A stretch of DNA of 64,000 nt, taken from positions 53,658-117,657 of the forward strand of contig DATIBD010000063.1 of assembly GCA_035457705.1 (NCBI GenBank), written 5' to 3'. This document shows, one piece after another, positions 43,063 through 51,919 of the stretch. The translations under genes and the position numbers were made by a program. The notes beneath the pieces were generated by a model. It saw nothing but the letters and a program-made list of their open reading frames with translations. It searched no databases and was not told the DNA's origin. Origin of the DNA: DASPGQ01 sp035457705. Lineage in GTDB: Bacteria > Acidobacteriota > Vicinamibacteria > Marinacidobacterales > SMYC01. Numbering within the stretch: the stretch's first letter is position 1; each line of letters begins with the position of its first letter.

Positions 43063-44031
43063 TTACTCTCGACCTGTGTTCCCGGCAGTGCCGGATTCCC
43101 CCATGCGGCCGACCAACCTCTCCAGATTTCCACCGAAGATGAGGGCGGCCTGGTCGCGAGAAACCGAGAGCTTGGCGACGACATCGAGTTGTCCGAGAAG
43201 GTGGTCTTTCACGAAGCCTCGAGGAAAGAAGCTCGAATCGGAGCCATACAGGATGCGCTCTGGGCCGATGACCTCGAGGGTTCGCGCGAACACCTTTTCC
43301 AGAGTGAGCCGCTCGGGCAGCTTCTCCATCCACGTGTTCGAGCTCGACGTATCGGCGTATACGTTCGGGCATTGACTCGCCAGGAGCAGGAGCTCGCGGA
43401 AAAAACCACATCCGAAGTGCGGGATCACGAAGGGCACCGTCTGGTGCCTGCGGGCGACGACCGCGAGGTCGAGAGGGTTTGCGAAGCGCAAGTCGAACGG
43501 GCTCTGAAGGCCCAGCTGGTCGCGGATACCGACCTTCAAGAGCCCGAAATGTACGAAGACGATTCCCGAACGCTCTGCCACATCGGCGAAGATCGGCTCG
43601 AGATCGCTCTCCCAGACGTGGAAATGATGCATCGCAGGGAAGAGACAGACCCCTCGGAAGCCGAGATCCTCGAACGCGCGCCGGGCCCGTGCCCGAGCGT
43701 CCGGCGCCTTCGGGTTCAGCATGAAGTAGGGGATGACGCGCTCGGGAGCCACCCGATAGGCAGCGGCCACGGAGTCCTCGTCCCCCGGGACGCTCGCGAT
43801 CAAGACCGTGCGCGCGACGCCATGACGGTCGAGCTCGACCACCCATCGCGACGCCAACTCCTGGGGGTCTTCCGAAGGAAGATCGAGATCGAGCTTCTTT
43901 CGGAGGAAATCATCGAGAGCGTCCGCCGCGGGCGGGTCCGGAAGCCCTTTGACGATCAGCTCGAAGAAGTGGTGCGAGAAAAAATGAGCATGCGCGTCCA
44001 CGATCCGGAGATCGCCGAAAGGAGTATCCAC
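43063..44031 (-). CDS. Amidohydrolase_2 family metal-dependent hydrolase
   Basis: A 322-residue TIM-barrel protein from GTG 44031. It begins with the metal site VDAHAHFFS and continues with the barrel motifs VFVHFGLLKVG, VIPHFGCGFF and the C-terminal Asp in ERILYGSDSSFFP. This is the order of the ACMSD/amidohydrolase_2 group, which hydrolyse or decarboxylate cyclic and aromatic acids. The substrate is unknown. It starts 3 bp after the flavoprotein stop and ends 10 bp before the DabA start, so it shares their transcript. Confidence 0.87.
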   Translation of the reverse strand: MDTPFGDLRIVDAHAHFFSHHFFELIVKGLPDPPAADALDDFLRKKLDLDLPSEDPQELASRWVVELDRHGVARTVLIASVPGDEDSVAAAYRVAPERVIPYFMLNPKAPDARARARRAFEDLGFRGVCLFPAMHHFHVWESDLEPIFADVAERSGIVFVHFGLLKVGIRDQLGLQSPFDLRFANPLDLAVVARRHQTVPFVIPHFGCGFFRELLLLASQCPNVYADTSSSNTWMEKLPERLTLEKVFARTLEVIGPERILYGSDSSFFPRGFVKDHLLGQLDVVAKLSVSRDQAALIFGGNLERLVGRMGESGTAGNTGRE

Positions 44032-44034
44032 CGC

Positions 44035-45393
44035 TCAGACCCCGAACAGGGCTTCTTTCTCCTTCATGGGCGCACCCTCGAGAAGATGCTTCGCCATGAG
44101 AAGGGCCATCTTCATCGAATGGTCGGAGTTGTTGTACCAGTAAGCCCCGGTACGCCCGAGGAGCCTGAGGTTTCGAAAAGGCTTCACCATCCGCGAGGCC
44201 GCGGCGAAGCTCTCCCGGTAGTCCAGGTCGTAGATCGGGTAGGTGTCTCGAACCCGTTCGACGTGGACCGAGCCGTAGGCAGAGCTCGACTCGACGAGGC
44301 GAAGTCGGACCAGGTCGTCGAGGATCTCCGGAACGAGCGAGTCGGGATCTCGCCAGACGCGTTCGCCTTCGAAGCACGTCACCTCGACGCACAGGCCCGT
44401 CTTTCCCGACGGCGCCATGTAAGGCGCCATCTCGTTGGTGATGGAGACGCGCGAGATCACGGTGTCGTGGGATCCGAAATAGATCCACTGCCGATGCTGC
44501 AGCACGTCGGCGTTCACTTCGATGTTGTAGAGCACCGTCGAGAGATACCGCACCGACGGCGGACGCTGTGCCAGAAGCCTGGCGAGGGCGAGCAGATTCC
44601 CGCTCCAAACGAGAGCGCCGGGACGGACCCGCCGTCCATCGTCGAGGGTTACCTCCTCGACTCGCCCGTCACGCAGTTCCAAACCCGTCAATGTGCTCCG
44701 GAGACGAATCTCTCCCCCGTGCTCTCGCACTCTCGCCGCGAGCTTCTCGCAGAACGTTCCGAAGCCACCGTGGCTCGGGTAGATGAACTTGGTAACCACC
44801 GGTCTCGGCAGAAGGACGTTTCGAGCCAGGTCGATGAGCGATTCGCTCTTCACCCTCTTGTCGATGACGGCACGATTGATGCCGGTCTTCGCCCAATCGA
44901 CGTGGACCTCCTCGCAAGGGATGCGCAGGAACTTCTCGGTATAGGGTTTGAAGAAGAGACGATACAGGGTGTCGCCATAGCGGGACCGTGTGTACTCCGT
45001 AAAGGAGCGCTCGTCGCGCGCCTCCTTGCGGCGAAGGAGATCGAAGCCCGCCGAGAGCATGACACCAAGGGGGAGTCTCACCAGAGCACGCTGATCCAGG
45101 GGCCAAGGGAAGTAGCGGCCGAACAGATGCACCGCGCTCGAGCGGTCCACCACGATGTAGTCCTCGCCGAGCACCGAGAGAAGAAACGAAAGAACTTGCT
45201 CGTCTTCGGTGTGGAACCTCTTGGGTCCGACGTCGAACACGAAATCTCGGTAGCGAAACGAGCGCGCCAGGCCTCCGACGTGGTCGTTTCGCTCCACCAC
45301 GAGGGCGCTTCGGCCCGCCGCCAGAACGGAATCGGCAAACGTCAGACCCGCGACCCCGGCACCGACGATGACGAAGTCCCTGCGATCGCCCAT
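44035..45393 (-). CDS. FAD-dependent amine-oxidase-fold protein (UDP-galactopyranose-mutase/protoporphyrinogen-oxidase-like)
   Basis: A 452-residue flavoprotein with an N-terminal FAD motif (DFVIVGAGVAGLTFADSVLAAG) followed by the RNDHVGGLARSF block and a C-terminal FAD-contact region (NLRLLGRTGAYWYNNSDHSM). The block VFDVGPKRFHTEDEQV is shared with glycan-modifying flavoproteins beside glycosyltransferases. Candidate activities are a sugar-nucleotide mutase or a polyprenyl/sugar oxidoreductase; the sequence does not decide. The neighbours are a PMT-like membrane protein and a methyltransferase upstream and an amidohydrolase downstream, with gaps of 21 and 3 bp. Confidence 0.82.
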   Translation of the reverse strand: MGDRRDFVIVGAGVAGLTFADSVLAAGRSALVVERNDHVGGLARSFRYRDFVFDVGPKRFHTEDEQVLSFLLSVLGEDYIVVDRSSAVHLFGRYFPWPLDQRALVRLPLGVMLSAGFDLLRRKEARDERSFTEYTRSRYGDTLYRLFFKPYTEKFLRIPCEEVHVDWAKTGINRAVIDKRVKSESLIDLARNVLLPRPVVTKFIYPSHGGFGTFCEKLAARVREHGGEIRLRSTLTGLELRDGRVEEVTLDDGRRVRPGALVWSGNLLALARLLAQRPPSVRYLSTVLYNIEVNADVLQHRQWIYFGSHDTVISRVSITNEMAPYMAPSGKTGLCVEVTCFEGERVWRDPDSLVPEILDDLVRLRLVESSSAYGSVHVERVRDTYPIYDLDYRESFAAASRMVKPFRNLRLLGRTGAYWYNNSDHSMKMALLMAKHLLEGAPMKEKEALFGV

Positions 45394-45414
45394 ATCAGGA
45401 GTGGCCAGTATAGT

Positions 45415-47376
45415 TCAATGGGAGATTACCTCCAGGACGAAAACCTCTTCGTTCTCGTAGACGGGGCGAAAGGCGCTCGAAGCCTCGAGGAGAGCGCGGA
45501 CCCGCTCGCCTCTCGCCCTCACTTCGGTGGGACCTAGGAAGAGGTAGTCGATTCCCAAATCCCGGGCGCGACGATACGCCTCGGCGGCGTCGCCGGAGGT
45601 GAAGATGGGCCGTACCCGCCGCCTTTCGCGCGCCCGATACTTGACTACATCGAGCAGAAAGATGGGAAACCCGACCGCCATGCGCCTTTCGGCGAGCGCG
45701 GGGACGAAGGCCCACTCACCCGGGTCGCGAGCCCTTGTGTCCCACTGCACCATCGACTCCTTCGGAGTCTCCCGTCGCAGCCACTCGAGCGCTTCTCGTT
45801 CCCGATGACTCACGACCGTGGTCCAGCGGAATCCTCCGGGAGACAGATTGCGATTCGAGACGTCTTGCGCGTTAAAGACATCGAGCCCCGCGGTGAGGCT
45901 CGCGAGCGCGAGAATCGCGACTTGCCCGACCCGCAGGGGACCCGCGAGGGCTCGTCCCGCTAGAAAACCGAGCGAAACCAGGAGCACGCTCCCTGCCCGC
46001 CAGGCCATCCAGACTCCTTCGTACCCCTTCAGATCGACAAAGAACACCGCGGCGAGAGCGAGGATCGCGAGCGCCGCGACCTCGCCGTCGATGCGCTCGA
46101 GCTTTCGGCGAAAGAGCAGCAAGAGCAGAAGCGCTCCGCAGTCGATGAGTGGGACGGAGATAAGCTCCAAAACCTGCGGGACACGAAAGGTCAAGGCCGT
46201 TGCCGCTCCGGAGAAAAATCCGATGGCGAAATACCAGCCGAGGAACATCAGGGCAACGAGCGTCGCCGTTCCCGAAAGGACAAGAAACTCTTCGAGACTC
46301 TCCCTCCGGAGGAAGAGCAGGAGTACGAGCCACGGTCCCGCGAGCATCGCCGACACGATGCTCGTTCCCGCCATTCCGCCCAGGAGGATTCCACAGAGAA
46401 CCGCGGTCCTTCGGTCTCGAGGCTTTCCATCGAGGACGAGCGCGATCAGAATCACGAGGAGGCTGTAGCTGAAGAGGTGCTGGGGCGCATAGAGAATCGA
46501 ACGATGGAGTCCGTCGAGAGAGGTCGACTCGAGCGCCCATCGACCGAAAGCATCCACATTCGAATCCGTCCAGGCCCCAGGGGACAAAAGGACGAGAACG
46601 CCGTCGAAGCTCGCCGAGGCGATCGCAACCAGCGTCGCCAAAAACGCTCGGGAACGAGGGAGGTCGGCCCGACGCATCGCGCAGAAGAGCAGACCTGCGA
46701 ACAACTGACCCGACGCGAGAGTGAGGGAGAGGAGCGCCCCCTGGTTCGACGTCCATTCCCCGACCGCCGCGGGAAAAATGAAGAAGAGCCAGTAGTAGGC
46801 GAGGAAGTCGCCCGCGTAGAAGGGATTTACCGGAGGAAAAACACTCTTTTGCAGCTCGGAGACGACGGAAAGATGAGTCATCAGGTCGGCGCTGAAATAG
46901 GCACGGTAGGCGAACCCCTCAGGAACCTCGGCACCCACGTGCAAGTAGGGAAGCGCAACCAGAAGACTGACGGCTACGAAGCAGGCGGCTGCCCAGGAAA
47001 GCTCTCGGCGAGATGTCTCCTGTTCGAGGGGTCGAAAGACGCTTCGGGCGAGGAGGAAGAGCGACGCCGAGCAGAGGAGCAGGGCGAGGGGATGAAAGAG
47101 CTCGAAGGTGACGAGGACACTCGACGCCAGAGAGCTCGCGAGATAACCGAGTGCCGCGCCCACCAGCCAGGCCTCGATTCCGGTGAACCAGAGGCGCGCA
47201 ACCGGTAGCCCCGGAAGCGAGAAGACGGCAAGCATCACGAAGAACAGCACCGCGTGAGCGAAGGACTCGAAGAGCGCGGCCGAAAGCCAGACGGTAGCGG
47301 CGAGCGCCAACAAGGGAAGTGCGGCGCCGCGGGGATCGAGACCGGCTATTTCGTCGCTCGTATCATGATGTGCCAT
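45415..47376 (-). CDS. Polytopic membrane protein, GT-C glycosyltransferase-like
   Basis: Start at ATG 47376 (MAHHDTSDEIAGL), overlapping the upstream methyltransferase 3' end by 31 bp; the open frame to 47535 is shadow. The 653-residue product has about 14 membrane helices and a soluble C-terminal domain (about 540-653). The first loop (VGAEVPEGFAYRAYFSADLMTHLSV) and NPFYAGDFLAYYWLFFIFPAAVG are like GT-C/DUF2298-type proteins that transfer sugars from polyprenyl phosphate. No catalytic Asp motif could be assigned firmly. It sits in a unit with a flavoprotein and a methyltransferase, consistent with glycan modification. Confidence 0.72.
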   Translation of the reverse strand: MAHHDTSDEIAGLDPRGAALPLLALAATVWLSAALFESFAHAVLFFVMLAVFSLPGLPVARLWFTGIEAWLVGAALGYLASSLASSVLVTFELFHPLALLLCSASLFLLARSVFRPLEQETSRRELSWAAACFVAVSLLVALPYLHVGAEVPEGFAYRAYFSADLMTHLSVVSELQKSVFPPVNPFYAGDFLAYYWLFFIFPAAVGEWTSNQGALLSLTLASGQLFAGLLFCAMRRADLPRSRAFLATLVAIASASFDGVLVLLSPGAWTDSNVDAFGRWALESTSLDGLHRSILYAPQHLFSYSLLVILIALVLDGKPRDRRTAVLCGILLGGMAGTSIVSAMLAGPWLVLLLFLRRESLEEFLVLSGTATLVALMFLGWYFAIGFFSGAATALTFRVPQVLELISVPLIDCGALLLLLLFRRKLERIDGEVAALAILALAAVFFVDLKGYEGVWMAWRAGSVLLVSLGFLAGRALAGPLRVGQVAILALASLTAGLDVFNAQDVSNRNLSPGGFRWTTVVSHREREALEWLRRETPKESMVQWDTRARDPGEWAFVPALAERRMAVGFPIFLLDVVKYRARERRRVRPIFTSGDAAEAYRRARDLGIDYLFLGPTEVRARGERVRALLEASSAFRPVYENEEVFVLEVISH

Positions 47377-48122
47377 CCGAAGGGTCTCCGAACGGCGTCG
47401 GGAAGGAGCTCGAAGAAGGGAACGAGGAGTGCGTTGTTGAGCTTGGCAAAGAAGTTGTCGAACTTGACCGTCTTCTTGGGAAACCGGTCGACGTGGATGC
47501 GCACGTCGCGGAAACGGGAGAAGAGCTTCCGGCACTCGCCCGTCGTGTACTTTCGAATGATGGGTGCGTCCTTCTTCGCGTGCTCCACGTTGGTCCCGGA
47601 TAGGACGGCGACGAAGTTGAACCAGGAGATTCGGTTGTAGAGCATGATGATCGCCTCACCTCCCGACTTGAGCACGCGGTGGACCTCCGAGATGGCCTTC
47701 ACCGTGTCCACCGTGTGATGCAGCACACCGTGAGAGTACACGACGTCGAACGTATCGTCGGGAAAATCGAGCGCCTCGGCGTTGCCTTGCTCGATGTCGC
47801 CCGAGTAACCCTCGCGCGCCAGGTTCTTTCTGGTGAGGTGGACGGCGTTCTCGGTGAGGTCTCGAGCCGAGACGGCTGCGCCCGCCCGGGCGAATTGGAT
47901 GAGGTCGATTCCGGCGCCACAGCCGATCTCGAGAACCTTCTTGCCGCGGTATCTCGGGAAATCGACGTAATCGAGAAGGTAGTCGATCTTCTCGTATCGG
48001 TACTTCTCGAGCGCATCGAAGAACTCCGGGGAGCCCAGGGGGAGATCCGTTACTTCGACGTCGTTCACGTACTCGTTCCAGTATCGACGTACGTCGTCCA
48101 GGCTGTGGGAGGTAGCGCTCAT
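47346..48122 (-). CDS. Class I SAM-dependent methyltransferase
   Basis: A 258-residue cytoplasmic methyltransferase. Motif I VLEIGCGAGIDLIQFARAG, strand 2 SARDLTENAV, and the motif II/III pair DVVYSHGVLHHT and LKSGGEAIIMLYNRIS are clear. The acceptor is unknown; the location suggests a sugar or lipid. It is the first gene of a minus-strand unit that reaches the DAB-like genes. No Shine-Dalgarno precedes its ATG, and a possible promoter puts the transcript start almost at the ATG. The opposite-strand egtD gene is 76 bp away. Confidence 0.87.
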   Translation of the reverse strand: MSATSHSLDDVRRYWNEYVNDVEVTDLPLGSPEFFDALEKYRYEKIDYLLDYVDFPRYRGKKVLEIGCGAGIDLIQFARAGAAVSARDLTENAVHLTRKNLAREGYSGDIEQGNAEALDFPDDTFDVVYSHGVLHHTVDTVKAISEVHRVLKSGGEAIIMLYNRISWFNFVAVLSGTNVEHAKKDAPIIRKYTTGECRKLFSRFRDVRIHVDRFPKKTVKFDNFFAKLNNALLVPFFELLPDAVRRPFGWHIMIRATK

Positions 48123-48131
48123 TCGCGGCGG

Positions 48132-48160
48132 AGTCTAGCACGAGGCGTGAGGGAGGTGAA
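48132..48160 (-). promoter_or_regulatory. Candidate promoter for the methyltransferase-to-DAB operon
   Basis: On the minus strand TTCACC (48160-48155) and TAGACT (48137-48132) are separated by 17 bp. Each matches consensus at four of six positions. The expected start point would be within about 3 nt of the ATG at 48122, that is, a leaderless or nearly leaderless transcript, in keeping with the lack of a Shine-Dalgarno. Confidence 0.35.
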
Positions 48161-48163
48161 ACT

Positions 48164-48192
48164 TTGGAGCGCTCGGCGCATCCACCTATAAT
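48164..48192 (+). promoter_or_regulatory. Promoter of egtD, probably leaderless
   Basis: TTGGAG at 48164-48169 and a perfect TATAAT at 48187-48192 with a 17-bp spacer. Transcription is expected at about 48199, which is the A of the ATG. No Shine-Dalgarno lies before this ATG. Confidence 0.6.
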
Positions 48193-48198
48193 GTGGCG

Positions 48199-49179
48199 AT
48201 GCTCCAGCCGGCGGAACGCCCTCTCGAAGGGGAGTTTGCCCAGGACGTGGCCATCGGGCTCGGTACTGACCCCAAGTACCTGTTGGCGAAGTACTTCTAT
48301 GACGACCGGGGCTCGCGTCTGTTCGAGCGGATCACGGAGCTGCCCGAGTACTATCCCACCCGCACCGAAGCGGCGATCCTCCGAAAATACGCGCCTCGGA
48401 TCGCCCGTTTGATGGGAAGAAACTTGAGCCTGGTGGAGCTCGGTAGCGGAAGCTCGACCAAGACGAGAATTCTCCTCGAGAGCCTGCTGAGAAATCGTGA
48501 CGAGCTCACCTACCTGCCGATCGATATCTCTCCTGGAATCCTCGGCGAGACCGCGTCGGAGCTGGGAGCGGCCTATCCCGATCTCGAGGTGACGCCAATT
48601 GCTTCGCAGTACGAATCCGGACTCCAGAAGGCCAGCGACCTCGTCGGCAAGGACGCCGAGACCCCTGACCGCATGCTCGTGCTCTTTCTCGGCTCGAGCA
48701 TCGGGAATCTGGAGCCCCCCGCCGACGCTCGTTTCCTCTCGCGGGTCCGCAATCGGCTCGACGAGGGTGACGCGTTTCTCGTGGGATTCGATTTGGTAAA
48801 GGATGTCTCGATCTTGAACGCCGCTTACAACGACGCCGAAGGAGTCACCGCCGAGTTCAATCTCAACATCCTGCGACGCATCAACCGCGAGCTCGGTGGT
48901 GATTTCGACCTCGACCGGTTCTCCCATCGTGCGTTCTTCAATGCGGAAGCGAGCCGCATTGAGATGCACCTCGTTTCCTCACGGGACCACGAGGTGAGCA
49001 TCGCCGCTCTCGGGCGGCAATACCGGTTCCGGACCGCCGAGACGATCCACACCGAAAGCTCGTACAAATACACGCAGGAACGGATAACGAGCCTGGCCCG
49101 GCTCTCGGGCTTCGAGGTGGCGGAGCTCTTCACCGACGAGAAGAGGTGGTTCGCGCTCGCCCTCTTGACGCCTGCCTGA
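48199..49179 (+). CDS. egtD: L-histidine N(alpha)-methyltransferase EgtD-like
   Basis: Start at ATG 48199; a GTG at 48193 would sit inside the -10 box region and is less likely. The 326-residue protein shows the EgtD family pattern: KYLLAKYFYDDRGSRLFERIT, then LPEYYPTRTEAAIL, SAM motif LVELGSGSSTKTR, PIDISPGIL, and LFLGSSIGNLEP; the C-terminal part has ETIHTESSYKYT. EgtD makes hercynine, the first step to ergothioneine. No egtB is adjacent, so the partner must be elsewhere or the product differs. A large membrane protein gene follows after 16 bp. Confidence 0.9.
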   Translation: MLQPAERPLEGEFAQDVAIGLGTDPKYLLAKYFYDDRGSRLFERITELPEYYPTRTEAAILRKYAPRIARLMGRNLSLVELGSGSSTKTRILLESLLRNRDELTYLPIDISPGILGETASELGAAYPDLEVTPIASQYESGLQKASDLVGKDAETPDRMLVLFLGSSIGNLEPPADARFLSRVRNRLDEGDAFLVGFDLVKDVSILNAAYNDAEGVTAEFNLNILRRINRELGGDFDLDRFSHRAFFNAEASRIEMHLVSSRDHEVSIAALGRQYRFRTAETIHTESSYKYTQERITSLARLSGFEVAELFTDEKRWFALALLTPA

Positions 49180-49195
49180 GCCGTCATCGTGCGCC

Positions 49196-51037
49196 ATGCG
49201 TGAGCATCGAGGGCCTCTTGCCCTCATCGGCATCGTCGGCCTCGTCCTGTCGGGCTTCGCCCTGACCGTCGATTATCCGAGGGCTGCGGGCGCTTTCTGG
49301 AGCGACGCCGCGACGTACTACACCATGGCCCACAGCCTGGCGTTCGACTCTGACCTGCGGTTCGCGCGCGAGGACCTGGAGCGCGTCTACCGCGAGTTCC
49401 GCAACGGACCTTCGGGAATCTTCCTGAAGCGGGGTCGCGAGGTCGACGCCGCACTCACTTCGAAGATCCCTTTCCTGGAGAGCCGTGGTCCTCTGACCGA
49501 CGAGCTCTATTTTGCCAAGGCCTTCCTGTACTCGTTGTCGGCAGCTCCCCTGGTGCGACTCTTCGGAACGAACGGACTCCTACTGTTTCACGCGCTTCTG
49601 GTGACCGTGGTGCTGTCTTCGGCCTACTTCTTTCTCGTCGCCGGGGGCTCGAAGATCCCCGCGCTCACGATGGCGGTCACGTTCTTCGCCGCCTCGGTCG
49701 TACCCGCCTACTTCGTCTGGCTGACCCCGGAGCTCTTCAACCTCTGTCTCGTTTTCCTCGGGGCCTTTTTCTGGCTCTACAAGGAGCGCGACGATTTCGC
49801 TCCGCGTTTTCTTTCCGGCGCGCTCTCGGATGCGATCGCGGCCGGACTCTTCGGTGCCGCCACCTACTCGAAGTTGAGCAACATCCTTCTGGTTCTCCCG
49901 CTGGTCGCGCTCCAGGTCTTCCGCCGGCAGTGGAAGCGCGCCGTCGTCACCGGTGGAGCATTCGCCCTGGTGATGGGAGGCCTCTTCCTCGTCCAGTTCG
50001 GCGTCACCGGCGAAATGAACTATCAGGGCGGAGAACGAAAGACGTTCGGCGGACGATACCCTTATCAGCAGGCGGACTGGACGTTCGAGAACACGGGGCT
50101 TCCCAAGGTCACGAGCGAGATCTATACCTACCAGCCGTGGGACATCGTCCTTCACGATCTGTACTTCTACGTGATCGGCCGGTTCTCGGGGGTCGCCATC
50201 TACTGCTTTCCCGCCGTAGCCGCTGTAATCGTCTTTCTGGCGTCACGAAATAAACGACCCTACCAGTGGTTGGTTCTTGCGACGGCGATCGTGGGCTGCC
50301 TGCTGTTCATCGTCTGGATGCCGGTCAACTACTTCGGCGGTGGAGGAACGCTGGGGAACCGCTACTTCTTGAACATCTTCCCCCTCTTTTTCTTCTTGCT
50401 GTCCGGCACCGGTCGCCTGATCGCGCCCGCGATGATGTCATGGGCCGTCGCCGCCCTGTTCCTCACGACGATCCTCGTGTCGCCTTTCGAGGCGGGCCGG
50501 AGACCGGGTGAGCACGCCGCCCAGGGAGTCTTCAAGTGGCTCCCTCCCGAGCTCTCGCTCATCAACGATCTCCCCACGAATAACGACCCCGAGAAATTCC
50601 GCCAGCGCTTCGACGACGGCTACCTGGGCTACTTCCTCGACAACAACACCTGGGGGCGCGAGCGTCGAGCGCCGGGAGGTCTGGGATTTCACGTGAAGGG
50701 CGGCACGGAAGCCGAGGTCGTGGTTCGAACCGGGGTCGAGCTCGAGAAGATCGTCGTACGGGTGACGAACGTGGCGTCCAAGGCGAACCGCGTTCGGGTG
50801 TGCGTCCCCGGTGGATGCGAGAACGTGGAGCTTCCCCCGGGTAGCAAAGAGATCCTGGAGCTCCCTGCCGGGCGTCCGTTCCCCTACGAGGACTTTGGCC
50901 ACCGGAGCTACTGCTACCTGGTGGCGATTCGAACCGAGACGGGATCCGTTCCTCTCCTGGATCGTCGCGGGGAAACGGACTGGCGCTATCTGGGAGCTTT
51001 CGTCCACATCCTCCCAGACCCCTATCCCGGGATCTAA
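49196..51037 (+). CDS. Large polytopic membrane protein, GT39-like, function unknown
   Basis: A 613-residue protein with about 12 membrane helices in the first 430 residues and a soluble C-terminal domain (about 440-613) of beta type with two cysteines (VCVPGGCENVEL). The first extracytoplasmic loop (DYPRAAGAFWSDAATYYTMAHSLAFDSDL) has the Asp-rich look of GT-C mannosyltransferases. Motifs such as WMPVNYFGGGGTLGNRYF recall surface-glycan transferases. No definite family. It may be co-transcribed with egtD, 16 bp upstream, and its stop is followed after 6 bp by a copy of the dispersed repeat. Confidence 0.66.
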   Translation: MREHRGPLALIGIVGLVLSGFALTVDYPRAAGAFWSDAATYYTMAHSLAFDSDLRFAREDLERVYREFRNGPSGIFLKRGREVDAALTSKIPFLESRGPLTDELYFAKAFLYSLSAAPLVRLFGTNGLLLFHALLVTVVLSSAYFFLVAGGSKIPALTMAVTFFAASVVPAYFVWLTPELFNLCLVFLGAFFWLYKERDDFAPRFLSGALSDAIAAGLFGAATYSKLSNILLVLPLVALQVFRRQWKRAVVTGGAFALVMGGLFLVQFGVTGEMNYQGGERKTFGGRYPYQQADWTFENTGLPKVTSEIYTYQPWDIVLHDLYFYVIGRFSGVAIYCFPAVAAVIVFLASRNKRPYQWLVLATAIVGCLLFIVWMPVNYFGGGGTLGNRYFLNIFPLFFFLLSGTGRLIAPAMMSWAVAALFLTTILVSPFEAGRRPGEHAAQGVFKWLPPELSLINDLPTNNDPEKFRQRFDDGYLGYFLDNNTWGRERRAPGGLGFHVKGGTEAEVVVRTGVELEKIVVRVTNVASKANRVRVCVPGGCENVELPPGSKEILELPAGRPFPYEDFGHRSYCYLVAIRTETGSVPLLDRRGETDWRYLGAFVHILPDPYPGI

Positions 51038-51043
51038 GCAGTG

Positions 51044-51155
51044 TGATGAAAAACTCAGCCCACCCTGCGCGAGCGGAGCGAGCCCGGCGCGCCTGCCGCG
51101 CCGTAAGCATCCCGAGCCGTGGCGGCCGATCGATCACGGGTCCCGCCACGGCATT
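51044..51155. repeat. Dispersed intergenic repeat, copy B (two hairpins)
   Basis: The second copy of the element at 23837-23949, in the same orientation. Hairpin 1 has arms 51085-51091 and 51097-51103, in which a T-A pair of copy A is replaced by C-G. Hairpin 2 has arms 51116-51125 and 51143-51152, identical to copy A. It fills almost all of the gap between two convergent genes and could act as a bidirectional terminator. Confidence 0.85.
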
Positions 51156-51173
51156 ACATTTAATTAACTAAAT

Positions 51174-51779
51174 CTAAAGCTCGACCTGCTGCGTCAGAAA
51201 GATGTCGGGGGCGAGCGAGTGGACATCGAGCCCGGAGAGATGCCGCACGAGGGCGTCGACGACCATACCGTCCAGCAGGTCTTCCACGGTGTCCCTCTTG
51301 TCGGTGAAGCGAATCCCCATGCCGGGAGGCAAGAAGGCGTCCGCGACGCCGCGATCGGAGACCCAAACGACGACGCCCCGTGTCTCGACGGGCGCTTGCC
51401 CGCGGGCGTCGTTTTGCGCGAGATACAACGAGACCCGCTTGCCGGCCGGAGCCCGGTGGCTCGAGGCGACGTAGATGCCGCCGAGGCTGATGTTCACGGC
51501 AAAGCCCTTGTGAAGCTCGCCGTCGACCTCGAAGGGGAACTCCCTCTCGACGGGCACACGGAGGCGCTCCCGCGCATCGACCTTGATGAGAACGTCGATG
51601 GCCGACGACCAGCGGTTCACCGACCCGCCCGCGAGACTCGTGTGGGACATCAGCAGATCGTAGAAGCTCTTGAGCTCCTCCCATCGTTTCTCGCTCGACG
51701 GCACCAGGTGACCGCCTCGTCGGATCTTTGCGTCGTTGAGTCTTGCGTACTCGCCAATCAAATCCAGTACTGTTTTCAT
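51174..51779 (-). CDS. PilZ-domain protein (probable c-di-GMP receptor)
   Basis: Start at ATG 51779 with AAGG upstream; 201 residues. The N-terminal helices (MKTVLDLIGEYARLND, KRWEELKSFYDLLM) are followed by a PilZ domain: RERLRVPVERE carries the arginines of the RxxxR motif and VNISLGGIYVA is the (D/N)xSxxG motif that completes the c-di-GMP pocket. The layout is that of TIGR02266-type PilZ proteins of myxobacteria and Acidobacteriota. It probably binds c-di-GMP and regulates motility or surface traits. No cyclase or phosphodiesterase is in the window. Confidence 0.85.
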   Translation of the reverse strand: MKTVLDLIGEYARLNDAKIRRGGHLVPSSEKRWEELKSFYDLLMSHTSLAGGSVNRWSSAIDVLIKVDARERLRVPVEREFPFEVDGELHKGFAVNISLGGIYVASSHRAPAGKRVSLYLAQNDARGQAPVETRGVVVWVSDRGVADAFLPPGMGIRFTDKRDTVEDLLDGMVVDALVRHLSGLDVHSLAPDIFLTQQVEL

Positions 51780-51919
51780 CGTTGCCTTACCGTTGTTGAC
51801 GAAGGGGTGTCGAGATTGTTTTGTTTGGACCGAGGACTCCATTATCGCCGACGATAACGTTTCGCGCCGTGATCGCCGACGTCCCCGATTGACCCACGGG
51901 TGTGTGGATTCACCCCCGT

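Noticed and set aside
42970..45537. 855-codon open frame on the plus strand across the DabA start, amidohydrolase and flavoprotein genes
   Set aside because: It runs antisense to three well-supported genes, is rich in Arg/Glu/His, and has no recognisable domain. Long antisense frames are expected in this high-GC codon pattern.
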